From assembly GCF_001949145.1 (NCBI RefSeq), contig NW_019091367.1, positions 1,204,434 through 1,268,433 on the forward strand: a stretch of 64,000 bases of DNA, read 5' to 3'. The translations under genes were made by a program, and so were the position numbers. The notes under the pieces were generated by a model. It searched no databases. It saw only the letters and a program-made list of their open reading frames with translations, and was not told where the DNA came from. The stretch's first letter is position 1, and each line of letters opens with the position of its first letter. Positions 1 to 11,683 of this stretch are shown here, in pieces. This stretch comes from Acanthaster planci. Taxonomy: Eukaryota; Echinodermata; Asteroidea; Valvatida; Acanthasteridae.

Positions 1-1355
1 TGAACCTTTGTCTGGACGTACGCCGCCGTGCTTCAAGTAATCAGGGATCGACCGGTTATAACTCGAGTATTCGGCCTTACTTTCGTTTCAGCGTTGTTGG
101 TTGCCTGAGGGCTGCAAACTACATGTTTTTAAGTGGAAATTTTATCAAAAAGGGAAGGCAATGTATTGATCGGTAGAACTGTGACGTATGCGATATGAAA
201 CTTGATCATCGCTACCCCGTCGAAGCCTAAATTACCGGTACCCAGTTCGATTCGCCCAATGTACAGAATTTGCCTTGTCGAGTGCATGGAACTGTATTTC
301 ATGAAACAACTGAACGCTCGGCTTGATAATATCTTGAACCACTGAAGCAAAATTTGGTCTTGCCAAAAGGCGAGTCATATGCACAATGAAGAAGTCGAAC
401 CCTAAGGACATGAAAGTCTCAGCGACTGTCATGTTAATGTGTATGAATTTTAAAAATCCCAATTTTTTAAATACAAATTCAAAAATACAGGGTTTCAATT
501 TTCAATTATATGCAAATATGCTTATGTACTGACTATTGAAGAGTTTTCCCAAATGAATGGATCCAAAATCTAGCAAAGTTACGGTTTAGAACACTGCATG
601 TAGGCCCTACTTTTCTGCGCTTATAGACTCTCAAAGAATGTTATGTTAACATTTTAATTAATGCTTCGCTGTTGCACAGGGATATCATTAGCAATATACG
701 GTTGTGTACAGATTCATGTAATAAGTCCACGACAACTGCAGCGTTTGTTGCTCTTGTACCAAGCAGCAATTTAAAAAATAAGGCAAGAACCCGATAATTT
801 CAATACCATTCATGCTTGTTGCCGTCTGCGTAATGATTAGTGGTAAACACTTAATTGAGATTGATATGTCCAGTTTGGTGAAGATTTTCAGTGTAACCCA
901 ATCTTTTGTAATCACCGCTGGTAACGTCCAACAGTGAGTTAATGGAATGACATCAGTAACAACATTCAGCCATCCAAGATGGCGTCAGTGTATGAGTTGA
1001 TTGTATGAATTAATTGATTGTATGAATTCCAGTATTTACGAAGCGTTGAACTCGTTCAATGAACGACAGTCGCGTTCATCAAATTCATGGATTCCTCCTA
1101 GTCATCTTTTCACTCACGGATTTCGTTTTGTCGTCCTTGACTTGTATCAAAAACACCTTGAAGAAATATATGAGGACACTTTGCGGCTTCAATATTTTAT
1201 GTAAATCGATTTGTTACATCTATTAAGGTCGGGTCACAGAGTAGCTGCCGATTACATTTCTCATTAACCTGAAATGAAATTTTAAGTAGCATCATCCCCC
1301 TTCTTTACTTGGGTCATTTCAAAAGCTTTATTAACTTGGTCGGATACAATCAGTC
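1..1355. other. Non-coding stretch, no gene recognised
   Basis: I see no open frame with convincing splice signals or family resemblance here. The stretch is AT-rich. Near 979 there is an AAGATGGCG motif, which resembles a YY1-type site or a Kozak start, but the frame it opens runs only nine codons. A short near-duplicate GATTGTATGAATT occurs twice between 1009 and 1030. Confidence 0.5.
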
Positions 1356-1461
1356 ATGGCCGTACTTACAGCGCAGGAATTCTTTGGAGACGAAATTGCG
1401 CCAAATAAGTCATTTTGCTATGTGTCATTGCACGTACACCTCGGTTTACTCTCGATCACAG
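1356..1461 (+). CDS. Candidate first coding exon (MAVLTAQEFF...)
   Basis: ATG at 1356 follows an in-frame TAA 24 bases upstream and opens 35 codons beginning MAVLTAQEFFGDEIAPNK. The frame ends at an excellent donor, CACAG|GTGAGT (GT at 1462), leaving phase 1. That combination fits a first coding exon on the + strand. I recognise no family, and the hydrophobic stretch near the end is too short to call a membrane segment. No phase-compatible second exon was found before 7 kb, so the rest of the gene, if real, is unknown. The alternative is a chance frame ending at a cryptic donor. Confidence 0.3.
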
Positions 1462-1655
1462 GTGAGTTGGACCTCCAGGCTAATCCATGCGTTACAACCG
1501 TCATAACAATTTAAGCCTTTGCCAAAAGAAATGTTTGTGGCATAATTCATAGCTGGAAAAAAATTACAGCCTTTCCATTCAGCACATGTATTTATACTCA
1601 GCAAAGAGCAAGAAAGCAAGCACATGAGTCGCTTCGTCAGAAAAAAAAAACAGCT

Positions 1656-2240
1656 TCATTTCTCGTGCCCTGTCTGGATGTTTTGAGGCTTGACAGTAGC
1701 GACCTCTACCCAAAAGAACCCTGTCTGACTTAATTTCACCTTTTGCGGTGTTATTTTCCTGCGCCAACACAAAGCGTGAGAAATACAATTACTCGGGTGT
1801 CTGTTCCCGCATGAGGAAGGCAGTGAAGATGTCACTGAGCCTGAACCTCGGTCAGACTCGAGCCAAAAACACGAGCGCGCGTTATTTTGCACGCTGGCTG
1901 TCTCGCGGTCAGTGGTGGCGGTAAAAAATAGCCCAGTGAGCACTTGCTTTGGGGGGAGGGGGGTTGTTTGGTTATTTTTTGGAAAGTGGCCGCCCTCGGG
2001 CCAGAGCGCGCGGTTGCTAAGGCATGTATTTCCCCCACGATGGTATTTTGATTTCCAGATAATGCGGGAGAACTGACGGCGTGTTTTTGATTTTCGACAA
2101 TGTGCTTGGCCATTATAGGTAACTTCCAACAGTGATAAAAATTTCCAGGGGAACACTTTTGTAATTTCCAAAATTTGATCTGCCAGCTGAAAATCTTTTT
2201 TGACTAAGAGCATCCAATGCACTTTCACGTCTGGTTTCAC
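1656..2240 (-). CDS. Orphan 194-codon open frame, doubtful
   Basis: This is the longest gap-free open frame in the window: 194 codons on the minus strand from an ATG at 2240 to a TGA at 1656. The protein has no recognised domain, signal peptide or repeat. Its middle part reads through a GC-rich, CpG-containing patch (about 1850-2030) and a G-homopolymer run near 1950, so part of the openness may come from base composition. A frame this long is roughly what chance gives once or less in 64 kb over six frames. It could be an orphan exon, a transposon remnant or noise. Confidence 0.15.
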   Translation of the reverse strand: MKPDVKVHWMLLVKKDFQLADQILEITKVFPWKFLSLLEVTYNGQAHCRKSKTRRQFSRIIWKSKYHRGGNTCLSNRALWPEGGHFPKNNQTTPLPPKQVLTGLFFTATTDRETASVQNNARSCFWLESDRGSGSVTSSLPSSCGNRHPSNCISHALCWRRKITPQKVKLSQTGFFWVEVATVKPQNIQTGHEK

Positions 2241-3197
2241 TTAACATTACTTGTAAACTAAATTTAACTGTTGATATACTCTATACATGAAGCCTTAAAG
2301 GTGGGGAGTAGACTTATTTTTGCCACCGAAGCGTCGCTGAGAGTGAATGCCTCTTGCCGTATCGAGAACGCATTGTGTATATACATACACAATGTATACA
2401 TCGTCTTAGGGGCAATTCCAACCGTTGAAGTTCGCCGAATCATTGATTTGAAATTTAGAGGGAAAGTCAATATGCATAAATTGGAATTAACACTGTCTCA
2501 TTTTTCATACTTGAGCAAATTACCAATTTGCATATCAATTTCTATTTCCCATCTTCTCCTCCACTTACGTCAGTAACGTACGTCACCACTGTCAAGGGAC
2601 GATCGCGATATCGATCATTAAGAGCATTTTAGAAAGCGTATACTTTCCGCTGACGGTAATCCATTCTCTGAGCGCATGGACAGTCTGGAGATTTACATAG
2701 AAACTCGCTTGCCTTAATAACCAATTAGTCACAAAGCCATTTACGAGTGTTATAAGGTGTTTATACTTTATTGAATCCTCATATTAAAACGTACATCTGC
2801 CCAGTCGTTCATTTTCCTGCATTGGTCACCTGAGTGAAAGCCAGGGTTGTTGATTTTTTTTATTTTGTAAATAAAAATCGATTTTTAATTCTAATCTGTT
2901 TTTTTTTATTTAAATAGGATTTTTGTTGTTTTCGTAAAATGTGAGACAGGTTGGCTCAAATGTCTATTAAAAAGCAAGAAAATTAGCTACATGTTTAACA
3001 AGTGAGAAAATTAGCTGTATGTTTAATAGTTTTCTTTTATTTATTTGTTTTGTGACAAAATTAAACAAATTTGGATTTAGATTAATAAATCTAATAATTT
3101 GATTAAATTCCCAAACCACCATGTCTTAGACTTTGTGAAATGCCTGCAGTATAACACAGTATATATGCATACAATATATATTTGTTGTACCACGCAG

Positions 3198-3303
3198 AGC
3201 ACCATGTCCACCCATATGTCTGATACAGCGAACTCTAGACTGGTTCCCGATCCCTACGTTGTCGCCAGACGTGGACGTCCAATGTGTCAGACCGGGAGTG
3301 CAG
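3198..3303 (+). CDS. Candidate exon (MSTHMSDTANSRLVPDPY...)
   Basis: An acceptor (CACGCAG at 3191-3197) precedes an ATG at 3204, which opens 33 codons with balanced amino-acid composition. A GCAG|GTGGTG donor follows at 3303, exit phase 1. If the donor is not used, the frame stops a few codons later at about 3327. No family is recognised. Entry would be in phase 0, so it does not join directly to the phase-1 exit of the exon ending at 1461. Treat it as a weak candidate. Confidence 0.2.
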
Positions 3304-3831
3304 GTGGTGAATTCTTGAGGAATTCCTAATTCAAGTTTATGTTGACGAGGAAATTACCATATTATACGTGCTCCAAAATTTCAATGAGTGATCAGTGGAT
3401 TATAAAATACTGTTTTTGTTAAGTACAGGCCTACATATTAGGCCTTATTGTTTCTTCATGTGATACTTGGGAAAGGTAAGTACTTAGTCGTTCGAGTAAC
3501 TTGCCAAGAGATGTGATCCGCAAACCGTCGTTATAGGGGCTAATCACCCTAAAACAGAGGACTGTTACGCGACGCATGGACCGAAATCATCGACATATAG
3601 GCGTAACCAGTACATAAAACGTGCTGATAAATACATGGGTAGATTAAAATAGGAGCTAGCCGGTCTGATGATAATCTAAAATAAAAAAAAACTAATTGAA
3701 CCCCATATTGGGAGAATCTTGACTCTTGGTGGCAGCAGACTAGCCTAAGGAAATACAAAATACATGTACGTTGTTTTTCTATGTCATTGCAATACAACAA
3801 TCGATTGCTGCTCTCGCCACACTCGAGTTCC

Positions 3832-4476
3832 NNNNNNNNNNNNNNNNNNNNNNNNNNNNNNNNNNNNNNNNNNNNNNNNNNNNNNNNNNNNNNNNNNNNN
3901 NNNNNNNNNNNNNNNNNNNNNNNNNNNNNNNNNNNNNNNNNNNNNNNNNNNNNNNNNNNNNNNNNNNNNNNNNNNNNNNNNNNNNNNNNNNNNNNNNNNN
4001 NNNNNNNNNNNNNNNNNNNNNNNNNNNNNNNNNNNNNNNNNNNNNNNNNNNNNNNNNNNNNNNNNNNNNNNNNNNNNNNNNNNNNNNNNNNNNNNNNNNN
4101 NNNNNNNNNNNNNNNNNNNNNNNNNNNNNNNNNNNNNNNNNNNNNNNNNNNNNNNNNNNNNNNNNNNNNNNNNNNNNNNNNNNNNNNNNNNNNNNNNNNN
4201 NNNNNNNNNNNNNNNNNNNNNNNNNNNNNNNNNNNNNNNNNNNNNNNNNNNNNNNNNNNNNNNNNNNNNNNNNNNNNNNNNNNNNNNNNNNNNNNNNNNN
4301 NNNNNNNNNNNNNNNNNNNNNNNNNNNNNNNNNNNNNNNNNNNNNNNNNNNNNNNNNNNNNNNNNNNNNNNNNNNNNNNNNNNNNNNNNNNNNNNNNNNN
4401 NNNNNNNNNNNNNNNNNNNNNNNNNNNNNNNNNNNNNNNNNNNNNNNNNNNNNNNNNNNNNNNNNNNNNNNNNNNN
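3832..4476. other. Assembly gap (645 N)
   Basis: A continuous run of N. Open frames spanning it are artefacts. Confidence 0.99.
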
Positions 4477-7301
4477 TTCGCTTTATTATCCTCACATGTA
4501 AATCCAAATCCAATACTTTCCACTGAAATTAAATTTCACCACTTCTTTCTGGCTTTCCAAGAATGGGGTCTAGGTGTCGACAGCTATTCGTGGGGGAAAA
4601 AAAAGAAAAAAAATTACCCCGCGCATACGCCATCCATTATAAACGAAGTTGCGACGGTGTACAAGTCCATGGAGGTCGGGTCGTTTGAATTTCAAATTTT
4701 CCTGTACGTCCAAATGCGTCAAAATGACTGTAATCTAGCACCTAAGATATTCCTGTCTCTGTCTGGCAGTTATGGTTTATGCCCTCAAGAACAGAACTAA
4801 CCAATTTCACCTTTGCACAATCTAGTAATGGATTTAGTAGAATTGAAAACGACCAACAATTGCATTTTTCGGATTGTGTTCCTCTGTGTATAAGTCCCAA
4901 CAGCATTCCCTACGTGCCGTATATGGTTATTATACGTGATCCACACCGTCTCCAAACCAGGCTTAAGTACGTAACTTCATTTTCCTGAAAAGTGGAACTT
5001 TCACTGTTCATGTCTTCATGGAAGTTTCAGAGCTATCGCTATCCGTGTAAACCTTTCTGCAGACAGAATTTAGACTTGACATGGATCACTTTGAGGTCTG
5101 AAAAAAAACGGAAGGAGGGGAATTATCAACCATCACAGTTACCCACTTCAGTCTGGTTTGGGAATGATGGGTCGCATGCTTTTCCCACACAGATTTGTTC
5201 TCGTGCGCGTTTGTGCGCAAAACACACCCGTTAGATTATAGAGGTTACAGTTGTGCCATTTGTAAAAACAAAAGTGGAATATGATTAATTTTTCTTGTCC
5301 GAGGAGAACATTTTCAGACTGTTGAAAATCTTTGTTGCAGAAGTCTGTGCTGTTAGCCTTCCAGTACTCTTGATATTGAATCGAGACTAAAATGTGGGAT
5401 GAGTTACGGTTGGTGCTAAACTGACTCACTCGTTTGACTGACCAACAAAGGTGTTTGGCCAATGCATCAACCTTTGAATGATGACGCTGGGGTTTATTTG
5501 GGGGAAAAAAGAATTTTATTCAAATTATAAATTCAGTTACACTGCAACTGTATAGTTAGCTGGTTTATTGTTGAAAACCAACTTTTCTCACGAAATATGT
5601 ATGACACGATTTTTAAGGTGGGGTTCACAAGTAAAAGCATGTATTTGTCTCTGTACCCACCGACATTGTTAAAATTCAAAAAGGCCATTTAAATGTCTCG
5701 CATTGACTCTTGCATGCATGCTTTATACCGACCTTATGAATAAATCGCCTAAACGTATGCCCGTTAATTTTAACTGAGAAAAAAAACATACAAGCTATAC
5801 AGATTAGCGTGGTGGCTTCCTCAAGGCCACGTACACAATTTATGGTAACTACAAATGTAATAAAACCATGTACCACTCACACAATGAACATACGGAAAGT
5901 ATATAAAAATTAATCTGCCGTGCAGCCTTGAAAATAATCATTTTGTGATGACAGGAATGGCCGGCTTTGTAATTTACGGCGATAATGCTCAAGCAGCAAG
6001 CCTTTATGATCCCCTGGCGCGATAATGCTTCGTGAGACCACGGTTCTTACACCGTTAATGACTTTTACTCAGCGTGTAGCGATCGGGCGTCGGAAATGTC
6101 CTCAGAGTCTACAAGAAGCGTACGTCGCTGGTGACCACGTAATCCTAAGTCGGAGCGTGACGCACTTTAGCATGGTTATTTCGTTGGTTCTGCTGCATGC
6201 TGCTGCCCCTGCAAGCATTCTTTTGTTGTCTTGCTCCAAGCCTTCTCTCTTGATCCTGCACCTATTATTGGATCATTAGTTAATGATTATTCCCTAGCCT
6301 CACACTGTTGGAAACATTTCTTACGCTCCCCTACGAGTATTTGAGTCTTGGCTAAAGGGACTGTATCGAAGGCACTATAGCAGCAACATCCACATACTGC
6401 ACGTACCCTTCACATGATCGTACGCACCCTACCCAGCTTCTGGGGACGTCCTTCTCTTTCGTCCTTGCTTACGTTTCGGCCTCCTTCCGAACTTTTGTTG
6501 TTTTGTGGTCTTCTTTGTGAATCGTACACCAGCCCCTTTCCTTCCAGGGGCATCCTCCTAAGACCTCTTGGTATTTGTGCTACACATGCTGGTCTTGTTT
6601 CACACTGTAGCCGTTCCTTATATACTTATTCCCGTCGCTTCATCTTGCTCCGAGCTCCCTGTTTATTCCTAGTATTTCCTCTTTTATCACTCATTCCTAC
6701 TTCAGTATTTGAAACTGCCCATCCTCATGCACCAGAGTATCTGTAAAGGCCTATTCCTCTTTGTTCCCCTTTACGAACTCTTGCCTTGCCTCTTACTATC
6801 AGTCTTCTTTCCCTAGTCTTCCTCTTTCCAAGCTGCCGTAGTCCTGCAGTATTGATATTAACCCTCTACTTATCTCCAGCTCTTTCTCTTCCGGGTCTTT
6901 GGGCCAGGCGATGCCATTCTTCCAGCGCCTAAACTTGCTTCTGCTCCTCCTCATGCTCCGTTCCAGTTCCTGCTTCCTATTTCTTGACCTCTGTAGCATT
7001 CCAAAGTCCAATGTTCCCCTATTTTACCTCGATCCTTTCATTCTCATTGTTCTTGTCTGTACTTCTTAACCCAGATTGGGCTATCACTTCTCATCTTTGG
7101 CACAACCGTTCTTGCTTCTCGAATTCCTGCCTCTGATTCATGGCGTGGTCACTCTACCGGCTGCAAATTGTACTGGTCCTTCTCCCTCCTTCTTACTCGT
7201 CCCCTGCGGTTCCTGCAGTTTACATTTTCATTTTATCTATTCCTTCTGCATTTTTATGCCAACCTTTCTTTCTCTTTAAGCTGTCTTTTCTCTCCTGACA
7301 G
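4477..7301. other. Non-coding; pyrimidine-rich strand between about 6.0 and 7.3 kb
   Basis: No gene is recognised. Between about 6020 and 7300 the + strand is markedly pyrimidine-rich (CTT, CCT and TTC runs), so the minus strand is purine-rich. This opens long low-complexity frames on both strands, for example 6414-6746 (+) and 6799-7011 (-). Neither has a recognisable domain, and the skew explains them better than selection does. The skewed tract could be an old mobile element or a long intron polypyrimidine region. Confidence 0.45.
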
Positions 7302-7446
7302 ACTTATGGATTATACGTTCATATTCTCGTGTAATGACGTACACTTCGCATTTCCCCAACCTTTTTGGGGCGATATACGACGTAATGTTAAACTGCCGCA
7401 TCAAGAGACGTCAGGAATACCTTTGAAATTCACGGCAAAATCCGAG
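7302..7446 (+). CDS. Candidate internal exon with strong splice sites
   Basis: A long polypyrimidine tract ends at CTGACAG (7295-7301) and a consensus donor CCGAG|GTGAGA lies at 7446/7447. Between them the sequence stays open, with entry phase 2 and exit phase 0, giving 48 codons including the segments CNDVHFAFPQPFWGDI and LPHQETSGIPLKFTAKSE. Amino-acid composition is ordinary and not low-complexity. No family is recognised. Phase 0 at the exit is compatible with the candidate terminal exon at 7801. The upstream exon is unknown. Confidence 0.4.
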
Positions 7447-7800
7447 GTGAGATTCATCCATCTAGGGTCATTTTGTGCATGCTCTCTTCATGCCGATTCA
7501 TTCCCACGAGTAGATCAGCCGATATGGAATCTAAGTTTTGCCGACGGGCAAACCTTAGCCAAAGGTACTCTTTAAAATATTGTGTGGGATTTATCAATCA
7601 CATTCATTTTATTCCTAGATACTGTTCACTTTCCAACTTGATATCCAATTCCCTGAAATCAATTAAAGTCTAAACAACCTTCTCACTGTTTCTCGAGGAT
7701 TGGTCAGGATGCAGATGGCAGAGTGCTGGGGGGGCATTGAATGCATTAAGAGAGGGTGCAGGAATTATCGCGATATCACTCGCTCAGTCTTGAACTTCAG

Positions 7801-7950
7801 CACGCGCCTCTTTCAGTGTCGTCTCTCGCTCATGCATTTTTCTTTGCCCGAAACCACAAGCTGCATCTCCGTTTGCGTAATTGGAAAGCCACTCCAAATG
7901 GTCCCAGCACTGTTGATTTCTGCTGGCGAATTGTTGATTCCCCGCTCTGA
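7801..7950 (+). CDS. Candidate terminal exon (HAPLSVSSLAHAFFFARN...)
   Basis: An acceptor TTGAACTTCAG ends at 7800. The frame then runs 49 codons to a TGA at 7948-7950, entered in phase 0 as required by the exon ending at 7446. The protein segment is basic and mildly hydrophobic, with no recognised domain. An AATAAA signal 430 bases downstream (8383) would serve as the 3' end. The opposite strand is also open here (7784-7978), which lowers confidence. It could equally be non-coding 3' sequence. Confidence 0.27.
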   Translation, partial: HAPLSVSSLAHAFFFARNHKLHLRLRNWKATPNGPSTVDFCWRIVDSPL

Positions 7951-8382
7951 TTACACACCCGACGTTCTCATCTATCATAGCGGTATACCTGCCTGGGTTG
8001 CCCAGGCCGATGTGTCACCTGGTAAAACTCTATCCCACCAGAGGCTGTAAACCGGTTGCCCAGGAATTTCCGACGATCGAGGGCTGGCAGACTGACACAG
8101 TTGGTAGGGGTGATGCTGGAGGAGTACCAATTAGCTAGACACTTCCAACACTTTACGCGACGGCATGTCGGAAATTCGTCGGTCTTACGAGCGCCATGTT
8201 TTCAAGATAATATACCGGTTCGGGCAAAGATGCAATCCTTCACTTTCAGTATTTTTATACACCCTAAGAAGATTGTGGATCGGAATTGCCCGTGTTTATG
8301 GCAGTCTGTGTGATTATATTTCACATCAGCGTCACTGTCAAAGATGTAAAATGGCCTTTGAGGAGAGGTTTACTATCGGTTT

Positions 8383-8388
8383 AATAAA
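8383..8388 (+). terminator. AATAAA polyadenylation signal candidate
   Basis: AATAAA in the context GGTTTAATAAAATAGC, about 430 bases after the candidate stop codon at 7950. The hexamer is common in AT-rich DNA, so this depends on the exon candidates at 7302 and 7801 being real. Confidence 0.3.
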
Positions 8389-9019
8389 ATAGCATTTTAT
8401 CTATTGCAGTTTTCCTTGATACTGGTTTCAGATTGAACGTGGATTAAACACATGGACTATGAAGGAGGAACTTTGGCACAAGTGATACATTGTCTGTATA
8501 CTTTGGCAGGTTCGGTTCAATTTTTTTCTTGCGTTAAGTAAACTTTCCTTTCTCAAGTAGACAGTTTCTTGATAAATGTGCCTTCTGAAAGTGTTCCATT
8601 GCTTTCTAGTCAAACAAATACTAAATTCCCTTTCTTCTCACGTAAATGCAAGACCTAAGCGCACGTTGCCGTTGTCTGAAGGCAATTTGGGGTCATTTGG
8701 TCTGTTACGTGGTACATCAGCCGAAAGCCAGCCAATTACCGACTACCGCAAGCGGTGTGCCTCGCATTTCATCATCGGCACCCGGCAATTTAGACCTTAA
8801 TCCGGGGGCCGCTGTAATAAGCCCCCTCCATGCACCCGTGCGGCCTTGTTCCCAGGCCGTGTACGGCCATATAGTACTTTCCTGACAGGAGTGACCCCGG
8901 GATAACCCACTTTTGTCCGGTAGATGCCAAATCATGACTAATTCAGGGCCGGAGTCGATGAGGCTGCAGTGGCATGTGGAGGAGCTGTGGAGCCTGCTCT
9001 TCGTGCTCTTTGTACGGGT

Positions 9020-9060
9020 TATAAAAGCCGCCTTTACTCGGTCGACCATCACGCGTCAGT
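9020..9060 (+). promoter_or_regulatory. TATA-box core promoter candidate
   Basis: A canonical TATAAAAG lies at 9020-9027. Initiator-like CCATCA (A at 9048) and TCAGT (A at 9058) sequences follow 28 and 38 bases downstream. The surrounding 8.7-9.1 kb is GC-richer than its neighbours. Downstream there is only a short frame (ATG at 9080, 11 codons) and a small frame with a good Kozak context at 9736 (CCCATGGCG, about 63 codons, no known domain), so the transcript it would drive is not identified. Confidence 0.35.
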
Positions 9061-11409
9061 CGAATCGTCGATCTGACATGCGTGCCGCTGGATGGTCCAA
9101 GTCTCTGATGTGATGATATCTTAGCACTCAGAAAGGCAAAGTGGCTCCTCCAACTATCCACGATGACAATCCAACTTGCTTCGATAACGCTGGCTGAATG
9201 CAGATCTCCAACAGGTCATCTGAAACGTCTCTGATGTGCTGTTTTGGTCGTTCAGTTAGCTTGAATACTTGTATCAGAAAATTCCTTATTATCTTGCAAA
9301 AGTACGTCACTCTTAAGGTTTTCTAGTACAGGAATACCAAGTTAAACTGTACGTTCAAGAGAATGAACCCAATTTTTGGTGAGTATCGTCGATTTAAGGT
9401 TAAACAGACGAATGATAAGAATCTAATCGTTTGCGAGTGAGCATTACCACATTAACCAACTTCTTCTGTTGGTAAGGCGGTTCATAGCCTGTTCGTGCCG
9501 GATTTTCTGATCGGAAAAAAACGGCTGGGGCGGGTTTTTTACCCGAAAATTGTTCAACATTGTAATTACGCTTTGACCCAGCCAAGCACGACGCAATTAT
9601 ACGTCAACCGCGGACACGAAAAAAGTAATTCTTAAACACGTGTACACGTCCTCCGCGGAACAAATAAGGAAAATTATTTGTGTTTACACGTCGTCATCCG
9701 TCGTCAATTCATAATGCCAGTATAGGGAAGTGCCCATGGCGAGTACATATGTAGATTGGCTGACACCTGCTAGCATGCAGAATGAACTTAAAACTTCAAA
9801 ATGGCCGTTCGCGGATTTCATGTTTACGGCTGGAACTAAACACACCCATCCAGGCAAGGGGAAAGGAATAAAAGCCAGTAGCTCGCAGCCTCCATCAAGA
9901 AAGGCGCGTGTGTCCACGTCATAGTGATTCAGACACGGTGATGTGCAAGATTCGTTTGTGGCGTTATGCAAACCTGCACTGCAGGCGAAGTACGGGGCAC
10001 GATCCCCCCTAGCACGATTTGCCGATTCTGCGATGTGGGACGGGCAAATTGGTCATTGCACTGAAGACCATAATTATTCCGTGTCTCCTCTCTACGAGAG
10101 GCCTTTAAAATTCGTCGTCGGGAATTCTTGGGGAAAGATAGGACCCAGTTTCAAAATTAGTCTCGATGAAGATTTCGCAAGGGTTCTTCTATTCTATTGG
10201 CATTCGCACGGTAAATTGCTGTTTGCCAGAACAAGATAGATGTATGGCAGAACATTTGAGAAATTGGTTTTCAGTCAGCGCGAATTGGGAGGAAAACTCG
10301 GTCAAGTAGGCCTGGGAGAATTCCCGATCGGTATTCAAACCACCGCAGATGAGGCCTATACGAACCATGCGTGGACAAACTTCACCTGGCTGATTAAGAC
10401 AAATTCGCTGAGAGAATGAAAATCACCTACAGGGAGACATTTCAGCGGCCTTATGAATGTTGTGGGTAATGTCTCCTGACTGGTTCTCATCTGGGTGCGT
10501 GTGCATGTATAGGATAAAAGATGTGCAATATTTTGATGCCAAGTAAGGTCTTGAAAATAGGGGCCCGGGTCACGGGATTTCCTAATGACCATAGAGTAAA
10601 CTACCGGTTTTTTCCGAACGGGTGCAAGTTACTACAAACCGACATAGGCTGTTCAAAAAACAACCTTTTAACAACTTGTTAAACGACTTGGGAACTTTTT
10701 TTTACTTTTACAAAGAAATCTTATCTTTATTTTTCGTTAAAATAAAACAGTGACGTACATACATCCTTTTGCTAGGAATTTTATTTTTCAGTGATCATGC
10801 TTCCAGGCAAAAGGTCGTAAGCGCTTAATTCCTTTATCCAGGCACCTGATCTTATTAATTAAGATAAATGCATGAAGGCATCCTGAGCAATTAGAGGACC
10901 AAAGGAGATATTTCCATTAAACTTTAATGTCACTAAGTACTTAGCGGCGTTCCTTAAAACGAGGCGTTGCTAGATCAGTTTCAGTCCTGGCAAATTCATC
11001 AACGATATAAACTCTTCAACAACACAGAGTAAATGTCACGATTTTATGTAAATAATATGTGAGCCGATACTTCGCCGCTGAAAAGGCACGCTGGCATTGG
11101 ATTTCCTCCAATCCTCGTTTAGGGAAAAGGACCAGTGTCCAAATCGGTATACTTTGTCTCCTGAAGTTTTAATCATATTTCGTATAGCGATGTTCATCGA
11201 GGGCCGATAATTTGGAAGCTGTACCGCGATGATTCATACAATTATTTCTATGGCATTTCAGCATGCATATCCTCAAGGGCATCCGTATTAAAGGTCAGTG
11301 CTCAGGTAGGATTTGCAGGTGTAGGCCTTCTTATACATTCAGTCGTCGTTACTGAATGAAAGTATGAGAGATGAAAATAAACTTTGCAAATTATTGCTGT
11401 GTGTAAGGT
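9061..11409. other. Mostly non-coding; one small Kozak-start frame
   Basis: The only frame worth noting starts at an excellent Kozak context (GCCCATGGCG, ATG at 9736). It runs to a stop at 9924 and encodes about 63 residues, starting MASTYVDWLTP and ending in a basic Ser-rich tail. It has no recognised domain or obvious splice donor. From 10.6 to 11.4 kb the sequence is AT-rich with no exon-like frame. Confidence 0.35.
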
Positions 11410-11683
11410 CAGTTGCGTATCCAGCGGGAGGCGGGGGGGAACTTACCCCCAACGGTTTTTTTTTCAGTTTTATTTTCATTTTAATACTTATTTATCGAAT
11501 TTTATTTTAATATTTATGTCTCAAATATTATAGCCAAAAGCCTAAGAAAACGACTCCATGAAATAGGATTTTGGGATCGTATGGCTTTTGATTTTTTTCT
11601 CTTCCAACATCTTATCAAATAAGCTGAAAGCCGCATTCGCTTTTGAATTTGCCCCGTGACACCAAAAGCTTGATACGCTACTG
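11410..11683. mobile_element. hAT-like MITE with imperfect TIRs
   Basis: The element begins CAGTTGCGTATCCAGCGGG and ends with the inverted form of CAGTAGCGTATCAAGC, about 274 bases apart. The flanking octamers are TGTAAGGT and CGTCAGGT, matching at 6 of 8 positions, as expected for a decayed 8-bp target-site duplication of the hAT superfamily. There is no coding capacity inside. A G-homopolymer run follows the left end and AT-rich DNA fills the middle. Related left ends occur near 26168 and 27160, and a full relative lies at 55840-56072. Confidence 0.6.

Noticed and set aside
3549-4800. Long open frames across 3.5-4.8 kb on both strands
   Set aside because: They exist only because the N run (3832-4476) contributes no stop codons; the real flanking codons are few and uninformative.
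8717-9161. Overlapping minus-strand frames at 8.7-9.2 kb
   Set aside because: Both strands are open because the patch is GC-richer. No splice sites or domains; a promoter explains the region better.
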